This document shows positions 43,147 to 52,247 of a DNA stretch of 64,000 bases, piece after piece (position 1 is the first letter of the stretch; every line of letters starts with the position of its first letter). The position numbers and the translations under genes were made by a program. Below the pieces are notes generated by a model that searched no databases, had not been told where the DNA came from, and saw nothing but the letters and a program-made list of their open reading frames with translations. Source of the stretch: Rhodobacter sp. SY28-1 (lineage in GTDB: Bacteria > Pseudomonadota > Alphaproteobacteria > Rhodobacterales > Rhodobacteraceae); NCBI RefSeq assembly GCF_005222785.1, contig NZ_STGH01000003.1, positions 372,001-436,000 of the forward strand, read 5' to 3'.

Positions 43147-44196
43147 TCAATCTTTCTTGGAGGGGCCGCCGATATAAGGCTTCCAGATCGACTCGGCTTC
43201 GGCCCTGTCCAGAACCCGGGTCGGGCCGGTCATCAGAAGCTGACCGTAAAGGCTGCGCCAGCCATCTTCCTGCATCAGTCTGCGGAATTGCGCATGGCGC
43301 CAGTCGACCGCCGCGGCATGCAGCGGCCCCAACACCGCATCCGCGTGCAACTCCTCGCGCAGGCCCCGGCTGTCCAGGCCCAGGATCGACCGATCCTCGA
43401 CCGCATCGAAGTTCCGCTCGACCCAATAGCCCGCATCCAGACCGCTGTCCGCATGCACGCCACGCCCCCGGTCACGCTTGAGCACAAAGCTCTCGACGGC
43501 TCCCAGCGGGTAATGGTTCAGCTGCACCAGCCGGTAGGGGTCGCGTCCGACATCCGAGAAGATGCGCCCGCGATGAAAGCTTGCAGGCAAGCGGTGGCCT
43601 GAACCGTCGACCCAGTGTTGCCCTGTCATCCTCGCCTCGACCGGCGCACGGGGCCGGTGGACGCCAAGCTTGCCGTAGCTGCCATCGTTCCTGACCAGCG
43701 TCTTGAACAGCAGTGCCCGCCAGGGCCAGTGCAGGACCGCAGGCGCGGCACGGGTGAAGGTTTCTATCACTGGCGCGTCCTGATAGGTGACCACGCCCGC
43801 ATTGCCGAAGACGCGCCAGGTGAGCGTGATCGCCGTCGCCTCCGGCACCGTGGCCAGAAGGGTCGGGATCGTCCGGTCGCCTACCTGCACGTTGACGAAT
43901 TCGTCGATGTCCAGCGGCAAGAGCCACTCCGCCCCGGTCACCAATGGATGCTTGTCTGCGCGTTTCAGCGCCGACCACTGCGGCCCCTCGGGATGCGGCC
44001 CGGGGTTGCGTACATGGGTCAGCCAGCCCAAAGCCTCCAGCCGGTCCAGCATCGAATCGGTGCCGTCCGTGCAGTCGTTGGAAAAGACAAGGAAATCCGT
44101 GATTCCGACCGCGCGGTGATGCGCGAGCCACTCCAACATGAACGCGCCTTCGTTCTTGACGCAAAGGACGGCCGTGATCCTCACAGCCGCCCCCAT
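43147..44196 (-). CDS. Family 2-type glycosyltransferase
   Basis: 349 aa from the ATG at 44196, which lies inside repeat R6. GT-A features: ITAVLCVKNEGAFMLEWLAH at the start, GITDFLVFSNDCTDGTD (~38-54) and the metal-binding DxD in PLDIDEFVNV (~100). This matches the Glyco_tranf_2_4/GT92-like group. Cytosolic, likely acts on surface polysaccharide; acceptor unknown. Ends KPYIGGPSKKD. Downstream is the unknown 297-aa gene. Confidence 0.8.
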   Translation of the reverse strand: MGAAVRITAVLCVKNEGAFMLEWLAHHRAVGITDFLVFSNDCTDGTDSMLDRLEALGWLTHVRNPGPHPEGPQWSALKRADKHPLVTGAEWLLPLDIDEFVNVQVGDRTIPTLLATVPEATAITLTWRVFGNAGVVTYQDAPVIETFTRAAPAVLHWPWRALLFKTLVRNDGSYGKLGVHRPRAPVEARMTGQHWVDGSGHRLPASFHRGRIFSDVGRDPYRLVQLNHYPLGAVESFVLKRDRGRGVHADSGLDAGYWVERNFDAVEDRSILGLDSRGLREELHADAVLGPLHAAAVDWRHAQFRRLMQEDGWRSLYGQLLMTGPTRVLDRAEAESIWKPYIGGPSKKD

Positions 44197-44226
44197 TTTC
44201 TGTCTGCAAATATCCCCGCCGGAGGC
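44192..44226 (-). repeat. GGATATTT-type repeat, copy R6
   Basis: On minus: GGCGGGGATATTTGCAGACA followed by GAAAATGGGG. Differs from R1 by one base insertion over ~24 bases. The ATG of the GT2 gene is part of the repeat, so the element supplies its start region. Confidence 0.55.
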
Positions 44227-44289
44227 ATCCGACCTCTCCACCCGCGCCACGCCTGCAAGGCCTAGCACGGGCAGGGAAGGGCGGCCAAC

Positions 44290-45510
44290 CTAGAAGAAAG
44301 CCTGAACCCCGGTGATCGCCCGGCCCAGGATCAGCGCATGGACGTCATGCGTGCCCTCGTAGGTGTTCACCGTTTCCAGGTTCACCATGTGGCGCATGAT
44401 CTGGAAATCTTCCTGGATGCCGTTGCCGCCATGCATGTCGCGCGCCCAGCGGGCGGCGTCCAGCGCCTTGCCGCAGTTGTTGCGCTTGACGATGGAGATC
44501 ATCTCCGGCGCGGCGTTGGCCTCGTCCATCAGCCGCCCGACGCGCAAGGACGCCTGCAGGCCCAGCGAAATCTCGGTCATCATGTTGGCCAGCTTCAGCT
44601 GGAACAGCTGCGTCCCGGCGATGGGCTTGCCGAACTGCTTGCGGTCAAGGCCATACTGCCGCGCCGCATGCATGCAGAACTCGGCCGACCCCATGACGCC
44701 CCACGAGATGCCATAGCGTGCCCGGTTCAGGCAGCCGAACGGCCCCTTCAGCCCCTCGACATGCGGCAACAGAGCGTCCTCGCCCACTTCCACGTCCTTC
44801 ATCACGATCTCGCCGGTGATCGAGGCGCGCAAGGACAGTTTGCCCCCCACTTTCGGAGCCGACAGGCCCTTCATGCCCTTTTCCAGCACAAAGCCCTTGA
44901 TCTTGCCGCCATGCGCCTCGGACTTGGCCCAGACCACGAAGACATCGGCGATGGGGGCGTTGGAAATCCACATCTTCGCGCCGTTCAGGACATAGCCGTT
45001 CGCGGTCTTCTTCGCGGTCGTCTTCATCCCCGCCGGGTCCGACCCCGCATCGGGTTCGGTCAGGCCGAAGCAGCCGATCCACTCGCCCGAGGCGAGCTTC
45101 GGCAGATACTTCTGCCGCTGCGCCTCGGTCCCGTAGGCGTAGATCGGATACATCACCAGCGAGGACTGCACCGACATCATCGACCGATAGCCCGAATCGA
45201 CCCGCTCGACTTCCCGCGCCACCAGACCGTAGGCGACATAGCTGGCACCCAGCCCGCCGTATTCCTCGGGGATCGTCACGCCCAGGAGCCCCATCTCGCC
45301 CATCTCGCGGAAGATCGACGGGTCGGTCGTTTCGTCCCGGTAGGCCGCGATGACGCGTGGCTGCAACTTCGCTTGCGCATAGTCCCGCGCCGCATCGCGC
45401 AGCATCCGCTCTTCCTCGGTCAGCTGGTCGTTCAGCCGGAACGGGTCTTCCCAGTCGAAGCGACCCAGATCGGGTGCGTCCTTGGCCTTCAGTTTCGGGG
45501 TGTCGAGCAT
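44290..45510 (-). CDS. gcdH: Glutaryl-CoA dehydrogenase
   Basis: 406 aa from the ATG at 45510. Acyl-CoA dehydrogenase fold: [20 protein letters not shown] (~140-160) and [16 protein letters not shown] (FAD/substrate loops), with the catalytic Glu in [20 protein letters not shown] near the C-terminus, the position used by glutaryl-CoA dehydrogenases. It oxidises and decarboxylates glutaryl-CoA to crotonyl-CoA in lysine/tryptophan breakdown, passing electrons to ETF. Divergent from a LysR gene with two dyads in the gap. Confidence 0.92.
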   Translation of the reverse strand: MLDTPKLKAKDAPDLGRFDWEDPFRLNDQLTEEERMLRDAARDYAQAKLQPRVIAAYRDETTDPSIFREMGEMGLLGVTIPEEYGGLGASYVAYGLVAREVERVDSGYRSMMSVQSSLVMYPIYAYGTEAQRQKYLPKLASGEWIGCFGLTEPDAGSDPAGMKTTAKKTANGYVLNGAKMWISNAPIADVFVVWAKSEAHGGKIKGFVLEKGMKGLSAPKVGGKLSLRASITGEIVMKDVEVGEDALLPHVEGLKGPFGCLNRARYGISWGVMGSAEFCMHAARQYGLDRKQFGKPIAGTQLFQLKLANMMTEISLGLQASLRVGRLMDEANAAPEMISIVKRNNCGKALDAARWARDMHGGNGIQEDFQIMRHMVNLETVNTYEGTHDVHALILGRAITGVQAFF

Positions 45511-45556
45511 CTTGGACCTCCATCGCTTGACCGGCATCATTGCAGAAAAGGGCCAG

Positions 45557-45577
45557 GCAGGCTATCGAAAGGCCTGC
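45557..45577. promoter_or_regulatory. Inverted repeat GCAGGC-N9-GCCTGC
   Basis: Perfect 6-bp arms in the gcdH/LysR gap, 47-67 bp upstream of gcdH. Candidate regulator half-site pair alongside the box at 45586-45600. Confidence 0.35.
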
Positions 45578-45585
45578 ACGGGTTC

Positions 45586-45600
45586 ATGAGGGAAACTCAT
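45586..45600. promoter_or_regulatory. LysR box ATGAG-N5-CTCAT
   Basis: Perfect dyad containing a T-N11-A motif, ending one base before the LysR ATG (45602), so binding would block its own translation start or promoter. Suits autorepression plus control of gcdH. Confidence 0.5.
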
Positions 45601-45601
45601 A

Positions 45602-46537
45602 ATGCTCCCCCGCCGTTACCTGCCGCCGATCCCTGCGCTTATGGCGCTTGAAGCTGTTGACCGCCTTGGCACCGCGTCCGAGGCGGCGAAGGAGTTGAGC
45701 CTCACCCAAGGCGCCATCAGCCGCGCGCTGCAGGGGTTGGAGGCGCAACTCGGGGTCCCGCTCCTGATCCGCGAACGCCAGCGTCTGCGCCTGACGCCCG
45801 CCGGGCAGGACTATGTGGCCGAGGTCAGGAAGGCCCTGCAATTGCTGGCCTCCGCCTCGATCACCTTGCGCGCCAATCCGACCGGGGGCAGCCTCAACCT
45901 CGCCATCCTTCCCGCCTTCGGCATGCATTGGCTCGCCCCGCGCCTCGCCCGGTTTGCGCAACATCATCCCGAAGTCACGGTCAACCTGTCGACCCGGCTA
46001 AGACCCTTCGACTTTGCCACCACCCCCTTCGACGCCGCAATCCATTATGGTCGCCAGGACTGGCCCGGCGTCCACTACCTGAAACTCATGGACGAAGAGG
46101 TCCTCGCCGTCGCCGCCCCCGGCTTTCCGCCGCTCGCATCCGCCACGGACCTCCTGCACCACCCGCTTCTGCATCTGGAAAGCCGCACCGGCGACTGGGG
46201 CCGCTGGCTTGCCCATCACGGCCACCCCGGCCTGCGCCCGCCGGGCATGATGTTCGACCAGTTCGCCACCCTGACCCAGGGCGCGATCCACGGCATGGGC
46301 GCGGCCCTGATCCCTACCTTTCTCATCCAGCGCGAATTGTCCGAGGGCCGCCTTGTCCCCATCTTCGGCCCCCCGATCCGCGCGCTTGGCTCCTACTACC
46401 TGGTCTGGCCCGACACCCGTCCCGACCGTGCGCCGCTGCGGTCTCTACGACTATGGTTGCAGGCCGAGGCCGCCGATCCCGCCTTGACCCCCTTGGGCGC
46501 AGCCGCCACTCTGCCTCCAAATCCGGAGGCCCCGTGA
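45602..46537 (+). CDS. LysR-family regulator, GcvA-like, probable gcdH regulator
   Basis: 311 aa. N-terminal HTH: ALMALEAVDRLGTASEAAKE, then LSLTQGAISRALQGLEAQLG (~13-55), close to the GcvA/AmpR branch, with an effector domain ~90-290. Divergent from glutaryl-CoA dehydrogenase with a T-N11-A dyad at its start, as for GcdR-type regulators. It ends GTGA-overlapped with the MoxR gene, so the regulator may be transcribed with the cox-like genes and could influence them too. Confidence 0.85.
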   Translation: MLPRRYLPPIPALMALEAVDRLGTASEAAKELSLTQGAISRALQGLEAQLGVPLLIRERQRLRLTPAGQDYVAEVRKALQLLASASITLRANPTGGSLNLAILPAFGMHWLAPRLARFAQHHPEVTVNLSTRLRPFDFATTPFDAAIHYGRQDWPGVHYLKLMDEEVLAVAAPGFPPLASATDLLHHPLLHLESRTGDWGRWLAHHGHPGLRPPGMMFDQFATLTQGAIHGMGAALIPTFLIQRELSEGRLVPIFGPPIRALGSYYLVWPDTRPDRAPLRSLRLWLQAEAADPALTPLGAAATLPPNPEAP

Positions 46538-47439
46538 CCGCACTCCCCGCCAGCATCGACGCCGTCGAAACGCTCCTCTCCGGACAGGGCTACGTCGCCT
46601 CCCGCGCGCTTGCGACGGTGGTCTTCCTCTCCCTGAAACTCGGCCGCCCGCTGTTTCTGGAAGGCGAGGCCGGCACCGGCAAGACCGAAATCGCCAAGAC
46701 CCTCGCCGCTGCCTTGGGTCGTCGCCTGATCCGCCTGCAGTGCTACGAAGGCCTCGACGCCGCCTCTGCCGTCGCCGAATGGAACTTCGCCGCCCAGATG
46801 ATCGCCATCCGCACCGCCGAGGGCACGTCGGACCGCGACCAGCTGAAGACCGAGCTTTTCACCGAAGAGTACCTGATCGAACGCCCGCTTCTGGCCGCGA
46901 TGCGCCCGCAACCCGGCGGCGCGCCGGTCCTCCTCATCGACGAACTTGACCGCACGGACGAACCGTTCGAGGCCTTCCTCCTCGAAGCCCTCTCCGACTT
47001 CCAGGTCACCATCCCCGAGCTTGGCACCATCAAGGCCCCCGAGCCGCCCATCGTCATCCTGACCTCGAACCGCACCCGCGAGGTGCACGATGCCCTGAAA
47101 CGGCGCTGCCTCTACCATTGGGTCGACTACCCCAGCTTCGACCGTGAACTCGACATCCTCCATTCCCGCGCGCCCGAAGCCCAGGAAACCCTCAGCCGCG
47201 AGGTTGTCGCCTTCGTCCAGAAACTGCGGCGTGAGGATCTGTTCAAGCGCCCCGGCGTGGCGGAAACCATCGACTGGGCTAAATGCCTCCTCGCCCTCGA
47301 CGTCATCGCGCTGTCGCCCGAAGTCATCTCCGACACCCTCGGCGCGATCCTGAAATACCAGGACGACATCCAGAAACTGCAGGGATCCGAGGCCAAGCGC
47401 CTGCTGGACGAGGTGAAACGCGAACTCGTGCCAGCCTGA
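46534..47439 (+). CDS. MoxR-family AAA+ ATPase (CoxD-like)
   Basis: 301 aa. No suitable ATG: the GTG at 46534 overlaps the LysR stop (GTGA) and follows a perfect GGAGG, so it is taken as start. Walker A GEAGTGKTEIAK (~44-55), Walker B VLLIDELDRTDEP (~130) and sensor ILTSNRTREVHDAL. MoxR ATPases act as chaperones with VWA proteins; the CoxD type inserts sulfur or assists cofactor insertion in CO dehydrogenase-like molybdenum hydroxylases. Followed with a TGATG overlap by the VWA partner. Confidence 0.88.
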   Translation: MTALPASIDAVETLLSGQGYVASRALATVVFLSLKLGRPLFLEGEAGTGKTEIAKTLAAALGRRLIRLQCYEGLDAASAVAEWNFAAQMIAIRTAEGTSDRDQLKTELFTEEYLIERPLLAAMRPQPGGAPVLLIDELDRTDEPFEAFLLEALSDFQVTIPELGTIKAPEPPIVILTSNRTREVHDALKRRCLYHWVDYPSFDRELDILHSRAPEAQETLSREVVAFVQKLRREDLFKRPGVAETIDWAKCLLALDVIALSPEVISDTLGAILKYQDDIQKLQGSEAKRLLDEVKRELVPA

Positions 47440-48689
47440 TGGCCACCTACGCGCCCCTCGACATCCCCGAAGACGGCAAGCTTGCCCACAACATCGCCCA
47501 TTTCGCCCGCGCGCTGCGCAAGGTGGGCCTTCCCGTCGGCCCCGGCCGTACCCTTGATGCCGTGAACGCCGTCGCCGCCGCAGGCTTCGACCGGCGCGAG
47601 GATTTCTACTTCACCCTCCAGGCCATCTTCGTCTCCCGCCCCGAGGAACGCAGCACTTTCGCCCAGGTCTTCCGCCTGTTCTGGCGCGACCCGCGCTATC
47701 TCGACCATATGATGTCGCTGATGCTGCCGCAGGTCCACGGCGTACAGGAGGACCGCGCCGCCGAGGCAGCCGAGAAACGCGCGGCCGAAGCCCTGCTTGA
47801 CGGCCAGCTTCCCCCGGCCCCTGAGGAGCAGCCCGAAGGCGACCAGATCGAGATTGACGCTACAGCCACCATGTCAGCAGAGGAGCGCCTGAAGACGCTC
47901 GACTTCGAACAGATGTCTGCGGCGGAGATCGCCGAGGCCAAGCGGATGCTGGCCAAACTCGCGCTTCCCGTCCAACCCCTGAAAACCCGCCGCAGTGCGC
48001 CAAGCACCCTTACCGCCCGCATCGACGCCCGTCGCACATTGCGTGAGGCGATGCGGCATGGCGGGGAACTCACCACGCTGAAATTCAAGGCCCCGGTCAC
48101 CCGCTGGCCGAACCTTGTCGTCCTTTGTGACATCTCGGGCAGCATGGCCGACTACAGCCGCATGGTCCTGCACTTCGTACACGCCGTCGCCAACCGGAAG
48201 GGGCAGGGCTGGGCCAAGGTCCACGCCTTCACCTTCGGCACGCGGCTGACGAACATCACCCGCCACCTGCGCGCCCGCGATGTGGACGCAGCTCTGAAAG
48301 CCGCAGGCAGTGAGGCGCAGGACTGGTCCGGCGGCACCCGGATCGGCCAGTCGCTGCACGCCTTCAACCGCGACTGGTCACGCCGGGTGCTGGGGCAGGG
48401 TGCGGTGGTCCTCCTTATCACCGACGGGTTGGACCGCGACGACACCGTCCTGCTGGCGAAGGAGGTCGAACGCCTCCACCTGTCCTGCCGCCGCCTGATC
48501 TGGCTGAACCCGCTGCTGCGCTGGACCGGCTTTGCCCCCAAGGCGCAGGGCATCCGTGCGATCCTGCCCCACGTCGACAGCTTCCGCGCCGGGCACTCCA
48601 TCGCCTCGCTGGAGGCGCTGGGGCAGGCGATTTCGGAACCGGGTGATCGGGGGGAACGCGACCGTCTCTTGGCCCTGATCAGGGGTTAG
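47439..48689 (+). CDS. VWA-domain protein, CoxE-like
   Basis: 416 aa. The start ATG at 47439 overlaps the MoxR stop (TGATG). N-terminal helical part (HNIAHFARALRKVGLPVGPG) and a C-terminal von Willebrand A domain with a MIDAS motif CDISGSM near residue 230. Typical CoxE: it works with CoxD in maturation of molybdenum hydroxylases. The three structural genes coxM/S/L are not in the window. Followed by a 148-bp gap before the OmpA-family gene. Confidence 0.87.
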   Translation: MATYAPLDIPEDGKLAHNIAHFARALRKVGLPVGPGRTLDAVNAVAAAGFDRREDFYFTLQAIFVSRPEERSTFAQVFRLFWRDPRYLDHMMSLMLPQVHGVQEDRAAEAAEKRAAEALLDGQLPPAPEEQPEGDQIEIDATATMSAEERLKTLDFEQMSAAEIAEAKRMLAKLALPVQPLKTRRSAPSTLTARIDARRTLREAMRHGGELTTLKFKAPVTRWPNLVVLCDISGSMADYSRMVLHFVHAVANRKGQGWAKVHAFTFGTRLTNITRHLRARDVDAALKAAGSEAQDWSGGTRIGQSLHAFNRDWSRRVLGQGAVVLLITDGLDRDDTVLLAKEVERLHLSCRRLIWLNPLLRWTGFAPKAQGIRAILPHVDSFRAGHSIASLEALGQAISEPGDRGERDRLLALIRG

Positions 48690-48726
48690 GCGGCACTTCG
48701 CGCAAGGGTATCACTTTGCAGGTCGG

Positions 48727-48741
48727 TGATATCGCATATCA
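48727..48741. promoter_or_regulatory. Palindrome TGATAT-CGC-ATATCA
   Basis: Perfect 6-bp arms, about 97-111 bp upstream of the OmpA-family start, in the only gap before it. Candidate operator; no matching regulator is known to me. Confidence 0.35.
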
Positions 48742-48837
48742 GCGGAAAGCGTCCTTTGTTACGGGCATCGGGGCTGATGAGGGAACCGGATACGAATCGT
48801 CCGCGTTGCAGTCAGCCCGTCACAATGAGGAACGGTA

Positions 48838-51168
48838 ATGAGAAAGCTTCTGATTTCCACAACGGCCCTGTCGGTGGCCATCAGCCCGATGGCAACGATG
48901 CCGGCCTTCGCGCAGTCGCTGAACGAGGATGGCTCGGTGTCCGGAGCCGATGGAACCACGTTGTGCGTCGCGCTTTCCGACCCAAACTGCGATATCACCG
49001 CGATCATCGAAGCCCTAAAGGCAACCGACCCGGCTGCGGCCGAGACGCTGCAGGCTGAAGTCGATGCGCGCATCGCTGCTGATGCTGCAGCCGCCGAAGC
49101 CGCTGCCGCCGCCGAAGCGGAAGCACAGGCGGCGCAAGCAGCAGAAGCGGCTGCCGCTGCCGAAGCCGCCGCCCAGGCCGAGGCTGATGCTCAGGCCGCT
49201 GCCGAGGCCGAAGCCGCTGCTGCCGCCGAAGCTGCCGCCCAGGCCGAAGCTGACGCCGCTGCTGCGGAAGCTGCCGCCCAAGCCCAGGCCGATGCCGACG
49301 CTGCTGCCGCCAAGGCTGCGGAAGAGGCCGCCGCCCTGGAAGCCGCGATGCAGGCCGAGGCTGAAGCCGCCGCCCAGGCCGAAGCCGAAGCCGCTGCCCA
49401 GAAAGCCGCCGAAGAGCAAGCCGCCGCTGAGGCTGCTGCCGCCGCTGCTGCAGATGCGGAAGCTGCCGCGCAGGCCGCCGCCGATGAGGCCGCTGCCGCT
49501 GCCGAAGCAGAGGCTGCTGCTCAGCCCGAAGTCGCTCCGGTAGAAGAACCCGCAGTCGAAGAAGTCGCGCCTGCCGAAGAACCGGTCGTCGAAGAGCCTG
49601 TTGCCGAAGAGCCCGTAGCGGAAGAGCCTGTGGCTGAAGAGCCCGTGGCGGAAGAGCCGGTTGCAGAAGAACCTGCCACTGAGGAACCAGTGGCCGAAGC
49701 TGCTGTTGTCGACGAACCGCTGGACGGCGCAGCGCTTGAGGAAAGCCCGCCTCCGGGCTTGGTCGTCGAGACCGAAGTGCCCACCGAAGGGGTCATCGAC
49801 TCTTCGACCGGCGAAGTGGTGGATCAGGAAACCGCCACCCTGGCCGTTGAGGCCGCCGAGGAAGAACTGGCGATCGACCCAGAAGGCGTCTTCGTCGACC
49901 CGGCTGCCGGGCTGATGGTTGCCGAACCCGATCCGGCAGTGGAAGTCGTCCCGGTCGACACCCCGGTAGTGACCGAAGGCGAGGTCGAGACGCTGACCGA
50001 GCTTCTGACCGCCGACCCGACGGCCATCGACCCGTCGGCGCTTGCGGCCGCCGAAATGATCACGAGTGCACCTCCGGCAGCCGAGGATGGCACGGTCACG
50101 CTGATGCCAGCGCCGGACGACCTGATCTCGTCGATCACTGAAACCGCGATCGCCGCCGATGGCGTGCGGACCTCGGATCAGGAATTTGCCGCAGCCCCGG
50201 TCGAATTGAGCGGTGGCAAGAAAAGCGGTCTGTCCGATCTGGAAAAGGCCGGTCTGCTGGTTCTTGGTGCACTTGCCGTAGGTGCGATCATCAAGAACAA
50301 CCGCGCTGCTGCGGCTGACACCACGGTCTCGACCATGGGGCCGGGCGACAGCCGCGTCGTGTCGAACACCGGCGACCGTGTGATCGTGCTGCAGCCCGAC
50401 GGGACCTACCGCGTGCTGAAGGACGACGACACCGTGATCCGCCGCCCCGGCTCGACCGTGCGGACCGAGACGTTCAAGGACGGCTCGACCCGGACGATCG
50501 TACAGCGCGCTGATGGCACCCAGGTCGTGACCATCCGCGATGCGACCGGCCGCGTGCTGCGCCGGGCGACCTATGACGACCTTGGCCGCGAGATCGTGCT
50601 GATCGACGATCTGCAACGCGAGGAAATCGTGGTCATCCGCGACCTGCCGAAGCCGCAGAAGCGGATCGTCATCTCGTCCAAGGACGACGATACCGCCCTG
50701 AAGCGCGAGCTTGCCGCCTTGGAGGCCGACCGTGCAGGCCGCAAGTTCAGCCTGCGCCAGATCCGCGAGATCCCCGAGGTCCGCGCGCTGGCTGCCACCA
50801 TCGACGTCGAGCCGGTGACCTTCGCCATCGGCTCGGCGGCGGTTGCGGCCAGCGAGGCCCGCAATCTTGCCGACCTTGGCCGCGTCATGCAGGAACTGCT
50901 GGAGGAGAACCCGGCCGAGGTCTTCCTGATCGAAGGCCACACCGACGCGACCGGCAAGGCGGCGATGAACCTCGCCCTCTCCGACCGCCGCGCGGAATCG
51001 GTGGCTCTGGCCCTGACCGAATACTTCGACATCCCGCCGGAGAACATGGTCGTCCAGGGCTATGGCGAGACGGAACTGCTGATCGACACCCTTGAGAACG
51101 AGCCGCGCAACCGCCGGGTCGAGGTCAAGGTGATCACGCCGCTTCTGCGCACGGCCAGCCGCGGCTAA
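48838..51168 (+). CDS. Ala/Glu-rich OmpA-family envelope protein
   Basis: 776 aa. Signal peptide MRKLLISTTALSVAISPMAT ending near AFAQ. Then ~160 residues of nearly pure Ala/Glu/Gln/Asp coil (~75-235), a Pro/Glu/Val stretch with five tandem EEPVA units and two variants (~250-285), and an acidic linker. After that come a short hydrophobic helix (LLVLGALAVGAII, ~470) and a YD/RHS-like strand region (TGRVLRRATYDDLGREIVLI). The OmpA C-terminal peptidoglycan-binding domain (IEGHTDATGKAAMNLALSDR, ~700) ends the protein. It probably spans the periplasm and binds the cell wall. A strong hairpin follows. Confidence 0.8.
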   Translation: MRKLLISTTALSVAISPMATMPAFAQSLNEDGSVSGADGTTLCVALSDPNCDITAIIEALKATDPAAAETLQAEVDARIAADAAAAEAAAAAEAEAQAAQAAEAAAAAEAAAQAEADAQAAAEAEAAAAAEAAAQAEADAAAAEAAAQAQADADAAAAKAAEEAAALEAAMQAEAEAAAQAEAEAAAQKAAEEQAAAEAAAAAAADAEAAAQAAADEAAAAAEAEAAAQPEVAPVEEPAVEEVAPAEEPVVEEPVAEEPVAEEPVAEEPVAEEPVAEEPATEEPVAEAAVVDEPLDGAALEESPPPGLVVETEVPTEGVIDSSTGEVVDQETATLAVEAAEEELAIDPEGVFVDPAAGLMVAEPDPAVEVVPVDTPVVTEGEVETLTELLTADPTAIDPSALAAAEMITSAPPAAEDGTVTLMPAPDDLISSITETAIAADGVRTSDQEFAAAPVELSGGKKSGLSDLEKAGLLVLGALAVGAIIKNNRAAAADTTVSTMGPGDSRVVSNTGDRVIVLQPDGTYRVLKDDDTVIRRPGSTVRTETFKDGSTRTIVQRADGTQVVTIRDATGRVLRRATYDDLGREIVLIDDLQREEIVVIRDLPKPQKRIVISSKDDDTALKRELAALEADRAGRKFSLRQIREIPEVRALAATIDVEPVTFAIGSAAVAASEARNLADLGRVMQELLEENPAEVFLIEGHTDATGKAAMNLALSDRRAESVALALTEYFDIPPENMVVQGYGETELLIDTLENEPRNRRVEVKVITPLLRTASRG

Positions 51169-51189
51169 GCCGCACCCCCATACCAAAGT

Positions 51190-51220
51190 CGCGCCGCGGG
51201 TCCCCCCGCGGCGCGTTCAT
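51190..51220 (+). terminator. Terminator after the OmpA-family gene
   Basis: 11-bp perfect stem CGCGCCGCGGG / CCCGCGGCGCG, 4-base loop TCCC, then TTCATTTCT. 22 bp past the stop. The T-run is short but the stem is very stable. Confidence 0.7.
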
Positions 51221-51260
51221 TTCTATGGCATCGCCAGCCGCGCGGACGCATACTTGTTTC

Positions 51261-52247
51261 ATGGACCACGCCGCCCACGACCGCATCCCCGAAGCCGCGC
51301 TTGACTGGCACCGCGCCGGCCGTGGCGCCGCCCTTGCCACCGTGATCGAGACCTGGGGCTCGGCCCCCCGCCAGGCCGGCAGCCAGCTTGCCATCTCGGG
51401 CGAGGGCGAGATGCTCGGCTCCGTCTCGGGCGGCTGCGTCGAGGGCGCGGTCATCACCGAGGCGCTTGACGCTCTGGCCGACCGCAAGTCCCGTGTCCTG
51501 ACCTTCGGCGTTTCCGATGAAACCGCCTTTGCCGCCGGCCTCGCCTGTGGCGGCACCATCCGCGTCCTGGTGGAACCCGTGGGCGAGGGGCCCGAGGCGC
51601 TGCCCGAGGCGATGCTCGCCGACCTTGTCGCCGCCCGTGCACGGCCGGAAGCGCTGGCCGTCGTCACCACCCCCGCCACCTGGGACCGCCGCCTTGTTGC
51701 GCCAGGGGATGACCCTGCCACCGATGCCCGCTTCAAGTCCGACCGCTCGGGCATGGAGGAGGACGGCCGCTTCATCGCCATCCACAACCCGCCGCTTCGC
51801 CTGATCGTCATCGGCGCGGTCCACATCGCGCAACCCCTCCTCCAGATCGCCCGGACCTGCGGCTATGCCCCCACCCTGATCGACCCGCGCGCGGCCTTCG
51901 GGTCGGCTGACCGCTTCCCGGGGGAAACCATCCTTGATGACTGGCCCGACGAGGCGCTGGAGAAGCTGCAACCCGACGCCCGCACCGCCATCGTGACGTT
52001 GACCCATGACCCGAAATTCGACGACCCCGCCATCCGCTTCGCCCTGACCTCGCCCGCCTTCTACCTGGGCTGCCTCGGGTCGACCCGCACCCATGCCAAG
52101 CGGGTCGAGCGTCTGACCGCAGCCGGGTTCACCCCGGACCAGATCGCCAGGATCCACGCCCCGGTCGGCCTTGATATCGGTGCCAAGACCCCGGCGGAAA
52201 TCGCCGTCAGCGTCATGGCGCAGATCACCCAGACCCTGCGGAAGTAA
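51261..52247 (+). CDS. XdhC/CoxF-family molybdenum-hydroxylase maturation protein
   Basis: 328 aa from the ATG at 51261. XdhC signatures: VIETWGSAPRQAGSQLAISG and GSVSGGCVEGAVITEAL (~40-65) in the N-terminal part, and a Rossmann-like C-terminal half (LIVIGAVHIAQPLLQIA, ~185; LGCLGSTRTHAKRVERL, ~270). XdhC proteins carry and sulfurate the molybdenum cofactor before insertion into xanthine dehydrogenase-type enzymes. Separated from coxD/E-like genes by the OmpA-family gene and its terminator. Coupled to the next gene (TAATG). Confidence 0.88.
   Translation: MDHAAHDRIPEAALDWHRAGRGAALATVIETWGSAPRQAGSQLAISGEGEMLGSVSGGCVEGAVITEALDALADRKSRVLTFGVSDETAFAAGLACGGTIRVLVEPVGEGPEALPEAMLADLVAARARPEALAVVTTPATWDRRLVAPGDDPATDARFKSDRSGMEEDGRFIAIHNPPLRLIVIGAVHIAQPLLQIARTCGYAPTLIDPRAAFGSADRFPGETILDDWPDEALEKLQPDARTAIVTLTHDPKFDDPAIRFALTSPAFYLGCLGSTRTHAKRVERLTAAGFTPDQIARIHAPVGLDIGAKTPAEIAVSVMAQITQTLRK

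Noticed and set aside
49015-51186. 723-codon frame on minus opposite the OmpA-family gene
   Set aside because: Gly/Phe/Leu-rich mirror of the Ala-rich repeats; the plus strand has signal peptide, OmpA motif and terminator.
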